Positions 1 through 10,240 of a DNA stretch of 64,000 nt are shown piece after piece. The notes below the pieces were generated by a model. The model made no database searches. It saw only the letters and a program-made list of their open reading frames with translations, and had not been told where the DNA came from. The position numbers and the translations under genes were made by a program. The stretch spans positions 29,645,732 to 29,709,731 of the forward strand of contig NC_088304.1 in the NCBI RefSeq assembly GCF_032854445.1. The letters run 5' to 3'. Each line of letters starts with the position of its first letter. Position 1 is the first letter of the stretch. The stretch is from Liolophura sinensis. Its lineage: Eukaryota > Mollusca > Polyplacophora > Chitonida > Chitonidae.

Positions 1-727
1 GGAATAACCGTCTGACTAAGAGCCGCTGACGAAGGAGCGAGGACTGGATTCGAACATGCTACGTCATCGGTCAGCGGGGTGTAAGTCAATTATTTCAGCT
101 TGAACTATGCTCACCTGTTTGAATCTGCCCCCAAACTCCCACATCCCCGTGGGGTCTTTGGACGAATAACGACTCAACGGCGTTTAAGGTTTATGTTGTA
201 TACTTCCTTAGTTCTTTGACGGCTTTCGTTGAACGTTATTTTTTCGATTTTTGACTAGAAACGTCCATTACTTTTGACACCTTGTAGTAGAACGCCTATT
301 TCGACACAGAGACTAAATGCGGTATTTGCATACGTAGTCCTCCTGATCAACATGGCATGCAAGTCTGTCGTTATACTGGAACAAATATTGCCAGTACCTT
401 GACAAATGTGTGTGCTTTATCTCCTAGACTCTGGTTTCTTACATCCAAAACACTGCACTATCGATCAACTGAAACTTTCTTTAGAACTATACGTTAAACA
501 TCAGTCAGCTCAAGAAATAATGAGATAGGGAAAATAAGACTGGCTATGTGGTTTTGCCTTCACATTTTCTTCCAAATGATACCAGATTGAGACCTTCACA
601 TTTGCTTCCAAAAATGAACAGTTGTCATGAAAAACCACGACGTACGAGCCGTGTTTTTTTTTCTCACATACTGGAAGCGAAGTAACAGCCAAGAAAACGC
701 TGGACTTATTCCTTTAGTAGTTACTTT
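1..727. other. no recognisable feature
   Basis: This is unique non-coding sequence. A string ggattcgaaca at 47-57 resembles a Pol III B box on the minus strand, but no matching A box was seen. Nothing else can be supported. Confidence 0.4.
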
Positions 728-1784
728 TTGTCAAAACTGTCAAACGTAGTGGTATCACCAACCTATCCCTTAGAAATAAGGCCGGTCATTCATCCCTTTC
801 TGCCGTCGTTGCCAACGTTGTTTTTCTTTGGAATCCGCTGAAACATGCACCCAGCTTAGATGACGTTTAGCGTTATCGCTTTGAAAAGATGTTGATGTAT
901 TAGCTTGTGATCTGAAGTTAAATGACACGAGACACCGAGCTCGCTGGAGTGAGATTACAGGAAATCATTCCGCGCATAATACAAGGGATGAGGATCACAT
1001 GAACAACGATGGGGATTGAGACCTTCCCTTAGAATCTGCTATTATCATCGTCACACATCCATCATGGCTATCACCAGACATGTGAGCTCGGCTTTGGTAA
1101 TAGCTTCCTGTTCTAGTTAGTGGTTAAGAAAAAACAGGACAAATTCTAGAAGACTGGACCACACAAGTGTTGATTTCTTGGCTTTGCACTTTACCGACGC
1201 CACTCAGCTTGTGGGGCCTGGCAAACCTTGAAACACTGGTTGGGGGAATTCTCATCAAATCCTGAAGAAGGTATCTGTGACATTTTGTCGATCTCCCCCA
1301 GAGCCAATCGGGTCCTCCACAGCTGACACATCCACGTGCCTGATAATGGCGAATCCCCGGCGACAGAAGAGCGCCTTTTGAGATGTCAGAACACACAAGA
1401 ACCGCTACAATAGTCACTCACAAGACACCGCGGCTGTAACATGAGCATAGATGTGTGACGTTTCATATGTCCAGAGGTCGCAAACATGGGCTGGAGAGTT
1501 GTGGTTTCTGCTTGTCGTAAATGTATTACGTGAATGATGTTTATTGTCAATGAAATAGCCGATTGATGATCTTGCTTCTATCCAGTAAATTACTGGGAAA
1601 GGCGATAACAGATGCTTAACGTTTGAAGGCTGCTTCATGACAAACTGAGCTGGATAAGTGTATTTTTTTATTTTTAGGACGAGGGTTAAATCTGTTGAGA
1701 AGCCCAAATTCTTCTTTTTGGGCTTTGCTCAGACAGTAACACACATATCCTCCGACGTACACATACCCATGAAATCACGCGAAC

Positions 1785-1850
1785 ACCCACACACGCATAC
1801 TTAATATAAATACACGCATACTTTATATAAATACACGCATACGTAATCAC
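1785..1850. repeat. short 27-bp tandem repeat, about 2.5 units
   Basis: The string acacgcatactta/ttatataaatac recurs three times in tandem between 1790 and 1845, inside duplicon copy 1 and absent from copy 2. Confidence 0.7.
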
Positions 1851-1968
1851 AGACTTTATGACACAGTGGTGAGTTGCGCCTGACCTAACCTCCGTTGTAA
1901 TATATCGGAATACTGATGGGATACGTACTTCACCAGGTTGTAGTGCGTTCGTTGGTCTAAGTGTATGT

Positions 1969-1989
1969 GGGGTGGGGTGGGTGGGGGGG
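1969..1989 (+). other. G-quadruplex-forming tract
   Basis: Four runs of three or more G (GGGG, GGGG, GGG, GGGGGGG) are separated by single T residues on the plus strand. This is an ideal intramolecular quadruplex motif with one-base loops. Function is unknown. Confidence 0.75.
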
Positions 1990-2131
1990 CGCAGTTGACA
2001 ATAAACTTATCGGTTAGGGATTATTATTTGGGGCTTTTCCTTAATCAAAGTTTAACCCCTCAACGTTATCACGACTATCTCACTTAGATAATGGAGAAGT
2101 TTCCTAATTACTGTTGTTTTAAGACAAAGGT

Positions 2132-2154
2132 TATATATATATATATATATATAT
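2132..2154. repeat. (TA)n microsatellite
   Basis: Pure TA dinucleotide run of about 11 units inside duplicon copy 1. Confidence 0.95.
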
Positions 2155-2321
2155 GTATATGATAGCATTATGGTTACCAGGCATCAGCTCTTGTGCGGTT
2201 CGTTCATTGGTTTACGCGGCTACCATGATGATAAACGTGATTACAGCCTGCCCCTGGATATATATCCACAGATTTCTGGCCCACAAGGCTTTACAAGGCT
2301 TAACTCAACCGCCTATCCACT

Positions 2322-3226
2322 TCCTTGACGTTTATAATACATGTAGCTACTGGATGTCTTGACGTTTATGCTACATGTAGCTACTGGATCTCTTGACACA
2401 TATGTTACATGTAGTTACTGGATGTCTTAATTATTCTTTGGGGGTGTCTGCATGTAGCTACTGGATGTCTTGGCGTGTAAGCTACATATAGCTACTGGAT
2501 GTCTTGACGTTTATACTACATGCAGCTACTGGATGTCTTGACCTTTATGCTACATGTAGTTACTGGATGTCTTGGTGTTGATACTACATGCAGCTACTGG
2601 ATGTCTTGGCGTTTATACTACAAGCAGCTACTGGATGTCTTGACGTTTATACTACATGTAGCAACTAAATTTCTTGACGTTTATACTACATGTGGTTACT
2701 GAATGTCTGGACGTTTATGCTACATGTAGTTACTGGATGTCTTGGCGTTTATACTACATACAGCTACTGGATGTCTTGACGTTTATACAACATGTAGCTA
2801 CTGAATGTCTTGACGTTCATACTACATACAGCTACTGGATGTCTTGACGTTTATGCTACATGTAGTTACTGGATGTCTTGGTGTTTATACTACATGCAGC
2901 TACTGAGTGTCTTGGCGTTTATACTAAATGCAGCTACTGGATGTCTTGACGTTTATACTACATGTAGCTATTGGATGGCTTGATGTTTATACTACATGCA
3001 GCTGCTGGATGGCTTGACGTTTATACTACATGTAGCTACTGGATGTCTTGACGTTTATACTAAATGCAGCTACTGGATGTCTTGGTGTTTATAATACATG
3101 CAGTTACTGGATGTCTTGACGTTTATACTACTTGTAGTTACTGAATGTCTTGATGTTTAAACTACATGTAGCTACTGGATGTCTTGACGTTTATACTACG
3201 TGTTATCTACTACTGGATATCTTGGA
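2322..3226 (+). repeat. 34-bp minisatellite, about 26 copies
   Basis: The unit contains gtcttgacgtttatactaca followed by tgtagctactggat, giving a 34-bp period. Most units include the palindrome ctacatgtag. It is interrupted by unrelated sequence near 2430-2455. The array lies within duplicon copy 1; copy 2 has one unit-like segment at the same place. Confidence 0.93.
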
Positions 3227-3404
3227 GAGAGAGATGTGTAGATCTGCGATAAAAAGCATTAACGACAAGAAAAAATCGGATGTAAATATGTAGTTTCGTT
3301 TGTATTGCATGAATTATATATAGAAAATCTGAAAACCAGCCTGTATTGGGGACATTTTCTGATAGGTAACTGTGGTGTAATGAAGAATATAGACGTTTAC
3401 CCGT

Positions 3405-3475
3405 GAGTCGCTTGGGCGAGCACGGTGTGAGTTCAAACCCGGCCGTTGCAGTGGGAATTTGTAATCTATCTATCT
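3405..3475 (+). mobile_element. tRNA-derived SINE head fragment
   Basis: The string gtgtgagttcaaacccggcc fits a Pol III B box (GGTTCGANNCC-like) and is preceded by gagtcgcttgggcgag. It is followed by a short tctatctatctg run. It is probably a truncated SINE of the same kind as 6505-6605. No A box or target duplication was seen. Confidence 0.35.
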
Positions 3476-3974
3476 GTAAGAGGGGACCGGCAGATAACGT
3501 TCACGTGGCTGTTTATGCCGTTCAACTTACCAGAGATAGGAAGATTATGGCGGGCTCTAGATTCTGAGTATAAATACGGTTTTTTATTGAGTTGTAGCCT
3601 GCTTAACGCCATATTCAAGAACTTTTCTTTCATAAAACGGCCCGTTTCATTGCAAATTGGAGTCCACAGGAGTGTTGATTATAAACCACAAAGTTCTGGT
3701 AATTTACTGACGAACTTTTCCTATCAGTATCGTTGAAATGTGCATGTCATAGTTGTGACTAATGCCAACTTTTGAATTCATAATCAGCATATTCTTGGTA
3801 TTATGATATCATTGTAAATTCAAGTTAGAAAATATATGGAAGGAATTTCAGAGAACCGCTCTTTATTATTGATAATTTTGTTGACAGCGCTAAAAAAATA
3901 ATAATCCTACTTTTATTTTTAGGCTTTTGGCTGAAATAGGCGGACGCTAGGATCGTTTTTTCTTGTTGTAGGCT
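3476..3974. other. no recognisable feature
   Basis: Unique AT-rich sequence. An open frame at 3446-3736 shows no coding signature. Confidence 0.4.
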
Positions 3975-4451
3975 TAAAAAGTAGCAACTTTTTACCACCT
4001 TTAGCACAATGGCCTACGTATAAATAGATGAGAAAATACACTGATGCTATTAGGTGCTATTTGTTAGACATCAATGGTCGAGAAATACTCAAAATGCTAT
4101 GTTTAGTCACATCCAATAACATTTACAGGAACTCAATGTGGAGAGACAAGGCCTCGGGAATTCTTGGCCTAACATCGGGGATACTGTAAAACAGACCACA
4201 GGGTAAGGGATAAAACAACACATCACTGGTCTGGAATAACTGAAGTGCTGTGTTTAGTCTTATTTCATAACATTTGCATGAACACAATGCAGATAGTCCA
4301 GGGGACGATTGCACAAAGACATTTCTGACTTTCTGGAATCGTTTATTCTTGTTAAGGACTTTGTCATAAATATCGTAAAATATTTAAACATCGTGGTTCC
4401 ACCGTCTGTGTGTGTATGACATATACAAGGCTCAGTTGGCTGTTGTTCTTG

Positions 4452-4504
<53 letters not shown>

Positions 4505-5212
4505 CAAATATGATACCTTGGAAGCGAAGGTATATAGTGACGACAGTCTGATAATTGTCAAATATTCACACGTAACGGAAGAAATGCGGCATTTTGTCAG
4601 TTACATCAATTTCATAAGGTTTCATTCCAAATGTTAGTGTAAATGGTTAAAAAGTAGAAACTTTTACCACCTTTAGCACAATGGCTCACGCAGATTTAGG
4701 TAAGAAAATACACTGATGTTATAAGGTGCTATTTATTAGACATCACTAGTCGAGAAAAACTCGATCAAAATGCTGTGTTTAGTCACATCTAATAACATTT
4801 ACAGGCACACAATACAGACAGACCAAGGCACAATTCCACAAAGACATTTCTGACTTACTCCAATATTTAAAACGTCACGATGCTTGGTTTTTGGTATGGA
4901 ATTGAAATTCTGACACATTTGTCTTAAGGTAACATAGATGAGGTGGTCAAAAATTTAGTTTACAGGGTTCAAAAACAAGCTATAATATAAAAATTCAAAT
5001 GTGGACTTAAGTCAAAACTGGTTGTGTGGAATCGGCCCCAGGGGTCGGGGATTGTTGGTCTACCAGCCGAATCCTGGTTTATGTAGGAATACGGCATAAT
5101 AGACTACAGTGTAGCGAATTATCACAGATTATGATTATCAAATACTATAATCCTGTACTTCACACGTAACCGTGGAAATACGGCCTTTTGTCAGTTTATC
5201 TCGTATGTAAGC
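3975..5212 (+). repeat. internally duplicated block, up to three partial copies
   Basis: The string ttttaccacctttagcacaa and about 150 following bases at 3985-4140 recur at 4658-4830. A shorter relative (tgtgtttagtcttatttc ... cacaaagacatttctgact) lies at 4238-4335. Further weak matches link 4510-4620 to 5120-5210. The block fills the gap between the two large duplicons. Confidence 0.7.
4452..4504. repeat. (AAT)n microsatellite
   Basis: About 17 uninterrupted AAT units. Open frames reading poly-Ile on either strand here are products of the repeat. Confidence 0.95.
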
Positions 5213-6030
5213 TTTCTGTTGACATTGTCAAAGTTAGTGGCATCACCACAAAAATATGGCCAAATCATTTATTCACTTCTTTCTTCATTGTCAACATTCT
5301 GTTTCTTTCCACCCAGTGCGAACATGCACCAAGTTTGGATGACTTTGACGTCAACTTTTTGAAAAGATGTTGATGTATTAGCTTGTGATCTGAAGTAGAG
5401 GACACGAGACGCTTTGGTGATAGGCTTCCGAGCTCGCTGGAGATAAATTTCAGGAAATCATTCAGCGCTTAAAGAGAAGGCCTTAGGATCACTTAAACAG
5501 CGGTGGTGGAAGAGACCGTCGTGTAAAGCCTCCTATTATCAACGTCACACATCCATCATGGCTATCACCAGACGTGTGAGCTCGGCTATGGTAATAGCTT
5601 CCTGTCCTCATTAGTGGTTAAGAAAAAAACAGGACAAATTCTAGTAGATTGGACCACACAAGTGTTGATTTCTTAACTTTGCGCGTTATCGACAGTAGTC
5701 AACGTTTGGGGCCTGGCGAACCTTGAAGAACTGGCCTGGAGAATTGGCATCAAACACTGAGACGGTCTCTGTGACATTTTGTCGATCTTCCTCAGAACCT
5801 ATCGGCCCACCCAGAGCTGACACAACATTGTACCTGATAACGGCGAATCTCCGTCTAAAGTGGAGAGCGTTTGTGGGATACTGCGGCTTACAAGCACCGT
5901 TACAAGATTCCCTCACAAGACACCGCGACTGTACCATGAGTATAAGCAAGTGGTGTGTCAAATGTCCAAAGTTCGCAAACTGCTGCTGGAGTGTCTGGGT
6001 TTCTGTTTGTGTCATCAATATTATATGACT

Positions 6031-6032
<2 letters not shown>

Positions 6033-6102
<70 letters not shown>
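6033..6102. repeat. (TA)n microsatellite, 35 units
   Basis: Uninterrupted TA run in duplicon copy 2, absent at the matching place in copy 1. It creates alternating Tyr-Ile open frames that are not genes. Confidence 0.97.
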
Positions 6103-6103
<1 letters not shown>

Positions 6104-6504
6104 CCATTGGAGTAGTCAATTTATGATCTTGCTCTATCAACTGGTAAGATGTTTGGAAAGACGACGAGAGAGACTTAGCCTGAAGTACTTAGCTTTGTGA
6201 TGGCAGCTGGATAACAAACTGAGTTGAGTAACTTTGTTTTACAGACGAAGGCTAAATCTGATGTGACCGAGGCACAAATTCGTCTTTGCGCCCTTTGCTT
6301 ACATACTAACACGGATTCGCGCTTAAATCTCCTACAAACATGCTGTCTATATCTGTATGTATATGTACTAGCTAGAGTACGAATAAACACTCGCTCACAG
6401 CATGGCAACATGTAGTGAAGAGACACGTCACCAGCTAAAAGGCGTTAATTTTTTATGGAGCTGGTCGGTGACCAAATAATTAAGGAGGCATGTTTTTCTT
6501 TTGC

Positions 6505-6605
6505 AAGGACACACAAGGCACCGGCTCAAACCCGGATATGGGCAGTACATGTACAACGTGTAATTGAAAATTTCTGGAATGCGGTGTTAAACAATAACCA
6601 AATAA
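6505..6605 (+). mobile_element. diverged SINE 3' fragment
   Basis: A B-box-like ggctcaaacccgg is followed by ttctggaatgcggtgttaaa and caataaccaaataaataaat. The tail is a diverged version of the 'gtacggcgtaaaacaccaatcaaataaa' ending of the main SINE family in this window. Confidence 0.5.
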
Positions 6606-6838
6606 ATAAATGCGTTTGATGTGAGGCAGTACATCTTTGCAAGATAGATACTTGTGGCTTTGGATGTGGGGCAGTACAGCTTTGCATGACAGATACTTGT
6701 AGCGTTTGATATGAGGTAGTAAGGCTTTGCATGACAGATACTTGTAGCATTTGATATGAGGTAGTAAGGCTTTGCATGACAGATACTTGTAGCGTTTGAT
6801 GTGAGGTAGTAAGGCTTTGCAAGCAGACACTTGTGCTC
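6600..6838 (+). repeat. 45-bp minisatellite, about 5 copies
   Basis: The unit begins gtttgatatgaggtagtaag and continues gctttgcatgacagatactt. The period is 45 bp, a multiple of three, which keeps two minus-strand frames open (6480-6972). Those frames are therefore artefacts. Confidence 0.9.
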
Positions 6839-6935
6839 GCTTGAGCACGGCCATGGGTAGAGATCACGTGGATTCGTCTTGTTCCTTGATGACAGTCGGA
6901 TCTTGATCGTTTTAACATCTCTGCTTTGGGTTTTA

Positions 6936-7166
6936 GGTGCCTTCGTGGCCGAGGTAGTAACTGTGAGTTCACTGGGAGTTCGTCCAGCTCATGGTGGCTT
7001 TCTCCCCGGCCTCAGGTGGGAAGATCTCTCAATAACCTGCAGATGGCCGTGGGCTTCACCCGGGGCTCTGGCGTCCTTCCACCATAATACTGGTAGCCGT
7101 CGTATAAGCGAAATATTCTTGTGTACGGCTGAAACAAAAATTAAATAAATCAATCAACAGATAAAA
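6936..7166 (+). mobile_element. tRNA-derived SINE with 13-bp target-site duplication
   Basis: It carries the family landmarks gtgagttc, aacctgcagatgg, tccttccaccataat, gtcgtataagcgaaatattc and an A-rich aataaatcaatcaa end. It is bounded by identical gctttgggtttta at 6923-6935 and 7167-7179, which proves retrotransposition into duplicon copy 2. The Pol III head is truncated. Confidence 0.88.
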
Positions 7167-7825
7167 GCTTTGGGTTTTACGTCATACTTAACACTTTGTG
7201 TCTGTTTCTTTACATCAATAACAATTTCTCAATATTATGTCTTCAACGGTTTGCACATACTAGTATATGACAAGGACTGCTATAGAAGCTAATGGAACCT
7301 ATAGCAAATGATTTCAAGATGACTTAAATAACTCCGGTGCGATAATGGACTTGCCTGATGATAAAGGGATTATCCGTTTGAGGTTTAATCAAAGCTGTAC
7401 CCCTTAACGTGATCACGGCTATCTCACTTATATGATAATGGAGTACCGACCGAGAACTTCTCTTTTAAGGCAAGCAGGTATATATGATAGCATTGTGGAT
7501 ATCAGGCATCAGCTTTGATGCGGTCGACTAAGTGGTTTCCGCGGCCGCCACGATGATAACGCGATTACAGCATGCCCCTCTGTGTATAGCCAGCTATGTC
7601 TGCCCCCACAAGGCTTGAGACAAGGTTTAAGACACCCGGCGGTCCACTTTCGTGATGTTTACACTAGCTGCTCAATGTTGTATTTCCTAGGTCATGGACT
7701 CGCAGAAAGATGTGTCGATTTGCGATAAAAGGCATTTTCACATCTCACAAGGAAAGAGAGAAGACATTGGATGTAAATCTATACTGATGCAAAGGTTTCC
7801 TTTGAAATACATTGCTTGCTAAACC

Positions 7826-9320
7826 TAAAATTTACTCAGTTTGAATTAGTCATATCTGCTAACTTGGTGGAAGGTGCCGCGGTCCAGTAGTTCACTGACT
7901 AAGACAATTGCCTGGGAGAGGGAATTTACTGATACTACTCTGAGTGTACAAGCTTGATAACAAGAATCAGTTGACGATGCTCGCATGGCTGTTTGTGCAG
8001 TATAACATTCGTAGAAGGCCACTTGCATGTCTTCCACCAATAAATCAGTAAAATGAGAAAGATGGGTTATTTATGCTATCGGTTTCCTTCACCCACAAAA
8101 CTGACCACCATCGTATGAGTGAAATCTTAGCGACTATGACGTTGATCTACAATCACGTAATTAAATCTTGGCCGTCATTGTAGGCTAATTCTGGGTTTAA
8201 ATTGTTTTGTTTTTTGTTTGATTTCGCTCAAACTTCACGGATACGTTTTGTGGGTGCCCTGAATAAACCACAAACTTGCAAGAGAAGTGTTCTTCAATAA
8301 GCGTTATGTTATTTATTTATCTGATTGGTGTTTAAGCCGTACTCAAGAATATTCAGCGAACGTTATAGAATATAACCTAAAATAACTACAGAACTGTCAG
8401 CAACGCTGTCAAATAAAGTCGCAAAACACCCTTAAAAATAACGTAACGCATGAAAATGTTAAATCTCTTGTCTATGCCACAGTTATCAAATATATTCATT
8501 TCCCAGGTAGAGTTGATATATAGGTGCAGATGTGACCAACATTCAGTATTGCAAGAATGTATTATTACAAATTATTCCCTGTATAGGCCTGCATCTGCTT
8601 CGTCTTTAAAGTAAAGGAGAGTTGGTAGTTGTAAATTTATTCGTCTTTCCAGACAGTGTTCATGTTTACCTTCGGCAGAGAAGGATTAAAATTACCAGAA
8701 AAAAAATTAGAAACAAAATATATCACACGAAAAACGAAATATCTACTGCACAACCACCGGTGCTTTGCTCTAAAAGAATGAGCTAGTTAGTAAATTGACA
8801 GCTTTCCTCCCCACTCCTTTACCAAGTAAAGTTGATGTGTCCGTTCACCTGGGTGTGATTACATAGAGCTAAGTTAGTGGGAGTCGGTTGCTTTACAGGG
8901 CCATTAATCAGCCTGGTATAATTTGATGGCTGGCATGGCGGCCGTCTGTTTGTCTGCGTTACTGTTATCAAACTTGTCCAATAACTGTCCGGCTAAGGAG
9001 GTTCTCGCTGTGACCACGATGTGTTCCTTCATCAAGCTAGTCTCGTCGACACGGCAGCCCTTGGCTTAGCTGTTTCTGCGCACAAGACCAATTTAGTGGC
9101 AAAGTACGGAATGCGAGTCAACGATCAGTAAGTCACAACAAATACGGTGGACGCCATGATGTACATTGTATCTACTTTGGACGTGCTGGTATTTTTGTAT
9201 GACGGGTTGTTTAGCTAACTAAATGAGGTAAATTTACAATAGGCTTAATTTCACCGGTTACGCAGGAAAAGGCATGCGATTTGAGATTATATCATTGCTA
9301 TTATAATAATCAACATATAA
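7826..9320. other. unique sequence with two worn SINE ends
   Basis: At 8075-8150, ggtttccttcacccac and atcgtatgagtgaaatctta resemble the 3' part of the main SINE. At 8306-8362, ttatttatttatctgattgg and gccgtactcaagaatattc are the same tail on the minus strand. No gene was recognised; the 64-codon minus frame at 7846-8040 has no support. Confidence 0.45.
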
Positions 9321-9322
9321 AT

Positions 9323-9578
9323 AGTGGCCGAGATGGTTAACGTGCCAGCGGGGCGCAATGATCCAGGAGCCTCTCACCAATACGGTAGCTGTGAGTTCAA
9401 GACCAGCTCATGCTGTCTTTCTCTCCGGCTGTACGTGGAAAGGCCTTTCAGCAACCTGCTGATGGTCGTGGTATTCCCCCGTGGCTCTGCCAGGTTTCCT
9501 CCCACTTTAATGCTGGCCACCGTCGTATAAGTGACGTATTCTTCAGTACGACGTAAAGAGTAATCAAACAAATAAAAT
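9323..9578 (+). mobile_element. tRNA-derived SINE, near full length
   Basis: The A-box-like gtggccgagatggttaacg is followed by gtgagttcaagaccagctc as the B-box region, then ctccggctgtacgtgg, caacctgctgatggtcgtgg, tcctcccactttaatgctgg, gtcgtataagtgacgtattc and an A-rich tail. Order and spacing match the copy at 46302. No clear target duplication was seen. Confidence 0.85.
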
Positions 9579-10015
9579 TAATCTTTCTGTCATTCGTTTA
9601 AGCACATTTACTATATTACGCATTACACTGTAAAAACTGCATGTACTTTTATTACGTGATCTACCGACAAATTACGTAACCTAATTGCTATGTATTCCAA
9701 GCTATGCGGTGTGCACAGCCGTCTTCACTCAGTTTAACACCTTTAATCGGGTAACCAAAATTGAAGCTAAACTTCAAATGGCTTGCACTGCCAACGATAG
9801 AGCTTTCTGGCTTTTAGCACAATATCTCAAATGGAATTGATACTCCAGGACCATCAGTTATTACCACTGGTCGCCTTTTTTTCTTCTTGTGCCGCTGTTT
9901 TTCTCTCTGACTTCCCCTGTCACAGATATGACATTTGATCTAAGTGCACCGATTCTCACACTGGCTTCTTTGCCAGTCAGTGCAAGGCTTTAACGAGCGT
10001 GATATTCTGAGGAGA
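9579..10015. other. unique sequence with a splice-acceptor-like tract
   Basis: A 50-base pyrimidine-rich tract ends in cccctgtcacag at 9925. A perfect hairpin actggc-ttcttt-gccagt lies at 9961-9978. There is no open frame of note on the plus strand. Confidence 0.35.
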
Positions 10016-10240
10016 TTACTCTGTCTCTTTGAAATGAGGCTCACTAGTTCTGCATGTTGACACGACGTCGCTGACGAAAGACCGGCGTGTTCTGTTCAGT
10101 TCTGGCCCCGAGAAAGTGGCTGGTTTACCCGGGCAATCGATTCGCTCACAGACCGTGCTCATAGCTCCTCTGGAGAAGACCGTGTTCGGAGAAACTCGAG
10201 CCGACCCCTTCATCGCAAAAATCTCTTTCAATTTCACCAT
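10016..10240 (-). CDS. hypothetical 74-residue open frame
   Basis: An ATG-initiated frame of 74 codons ends at TAA. It has mixed composition, is not repetitive, and has higher GC than its flanks. The start is MVKLKEIFAMKGSARVSP and the end SEPHFKETE. No signal peptide, membrane segment or known motif is visible. An in-frame TAA lies about 14 codons upstream, so the start is bounded. The plus strand over the same interval has a strong splice-acceptor-like tract ending at 9925 and a donor-like AAAG|GTAGG at 10266, so this may be a transcribed region of either sense. Chance is a real possibility. Confidence 0.2.
   Translation of the reverse strand: MVKLKEIFAMKGSARVSPNTVFSRGAMSTVCERIDCPGKPATFSGPELNRTRRSFVSDVVSTCRTSEPHFKETE

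Larger units (their letters stand above)
728..3310 (+). repeat. duplicon copy 1 (paired with 5213-7825)
   Basis: Direct-repeat partner of 5213-7825. The best-matched stretches are 728-1740 with 5213-6290 (for example ttgatgtattagcttgtgat and acacatccatcatggctatc), 1990-2320 with 7350-7665, and 3215-3310 with 7700-7795. Divergence is marked, with many small indels. Open frames in the two copies are not co-linear (a 1-bp indel sits in the longest one), so no gene is inferred. Unlike copy 2, this copy carries a 34-bp minisatellite. Confidence 0.8.
5213..7825 (+). repeat. duplicon copy 2 (paired with 728-3310)
   Basis: Second copy of the block at 728-3310. It differs by an inserted TA tract (6033-6102), a SINE fragment (6505-6605), a 45-bp minisatellite (6600-6838) and a SINE with target-site duplications (6936-7166). 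At 7651-7680 it keeps a single unit-like sequence where copy 1 has an expanded array. Confidence 0.8.

Noticed and set aside
5686-6028. Overlapping frames on both strands in duplicon copy 2
   Set aside because: The matching part of copy 1 has a 1-bp indel and stops, so no frame is shared between the duplicates. A decayed exon cannot be excluded, but there is no positive evidence.
5860-6200. Alternating Tyr-Ile proteins at 5860-6200 (and likewise at 45468-45731)
   Set aside because: They translate TA dinucleotide runs.
6480-6972. Two minus-strand frames with 15-residue repeats
   Set aside because: The 45-bp unit length is a multiple of three, which preserves open frames without selection.
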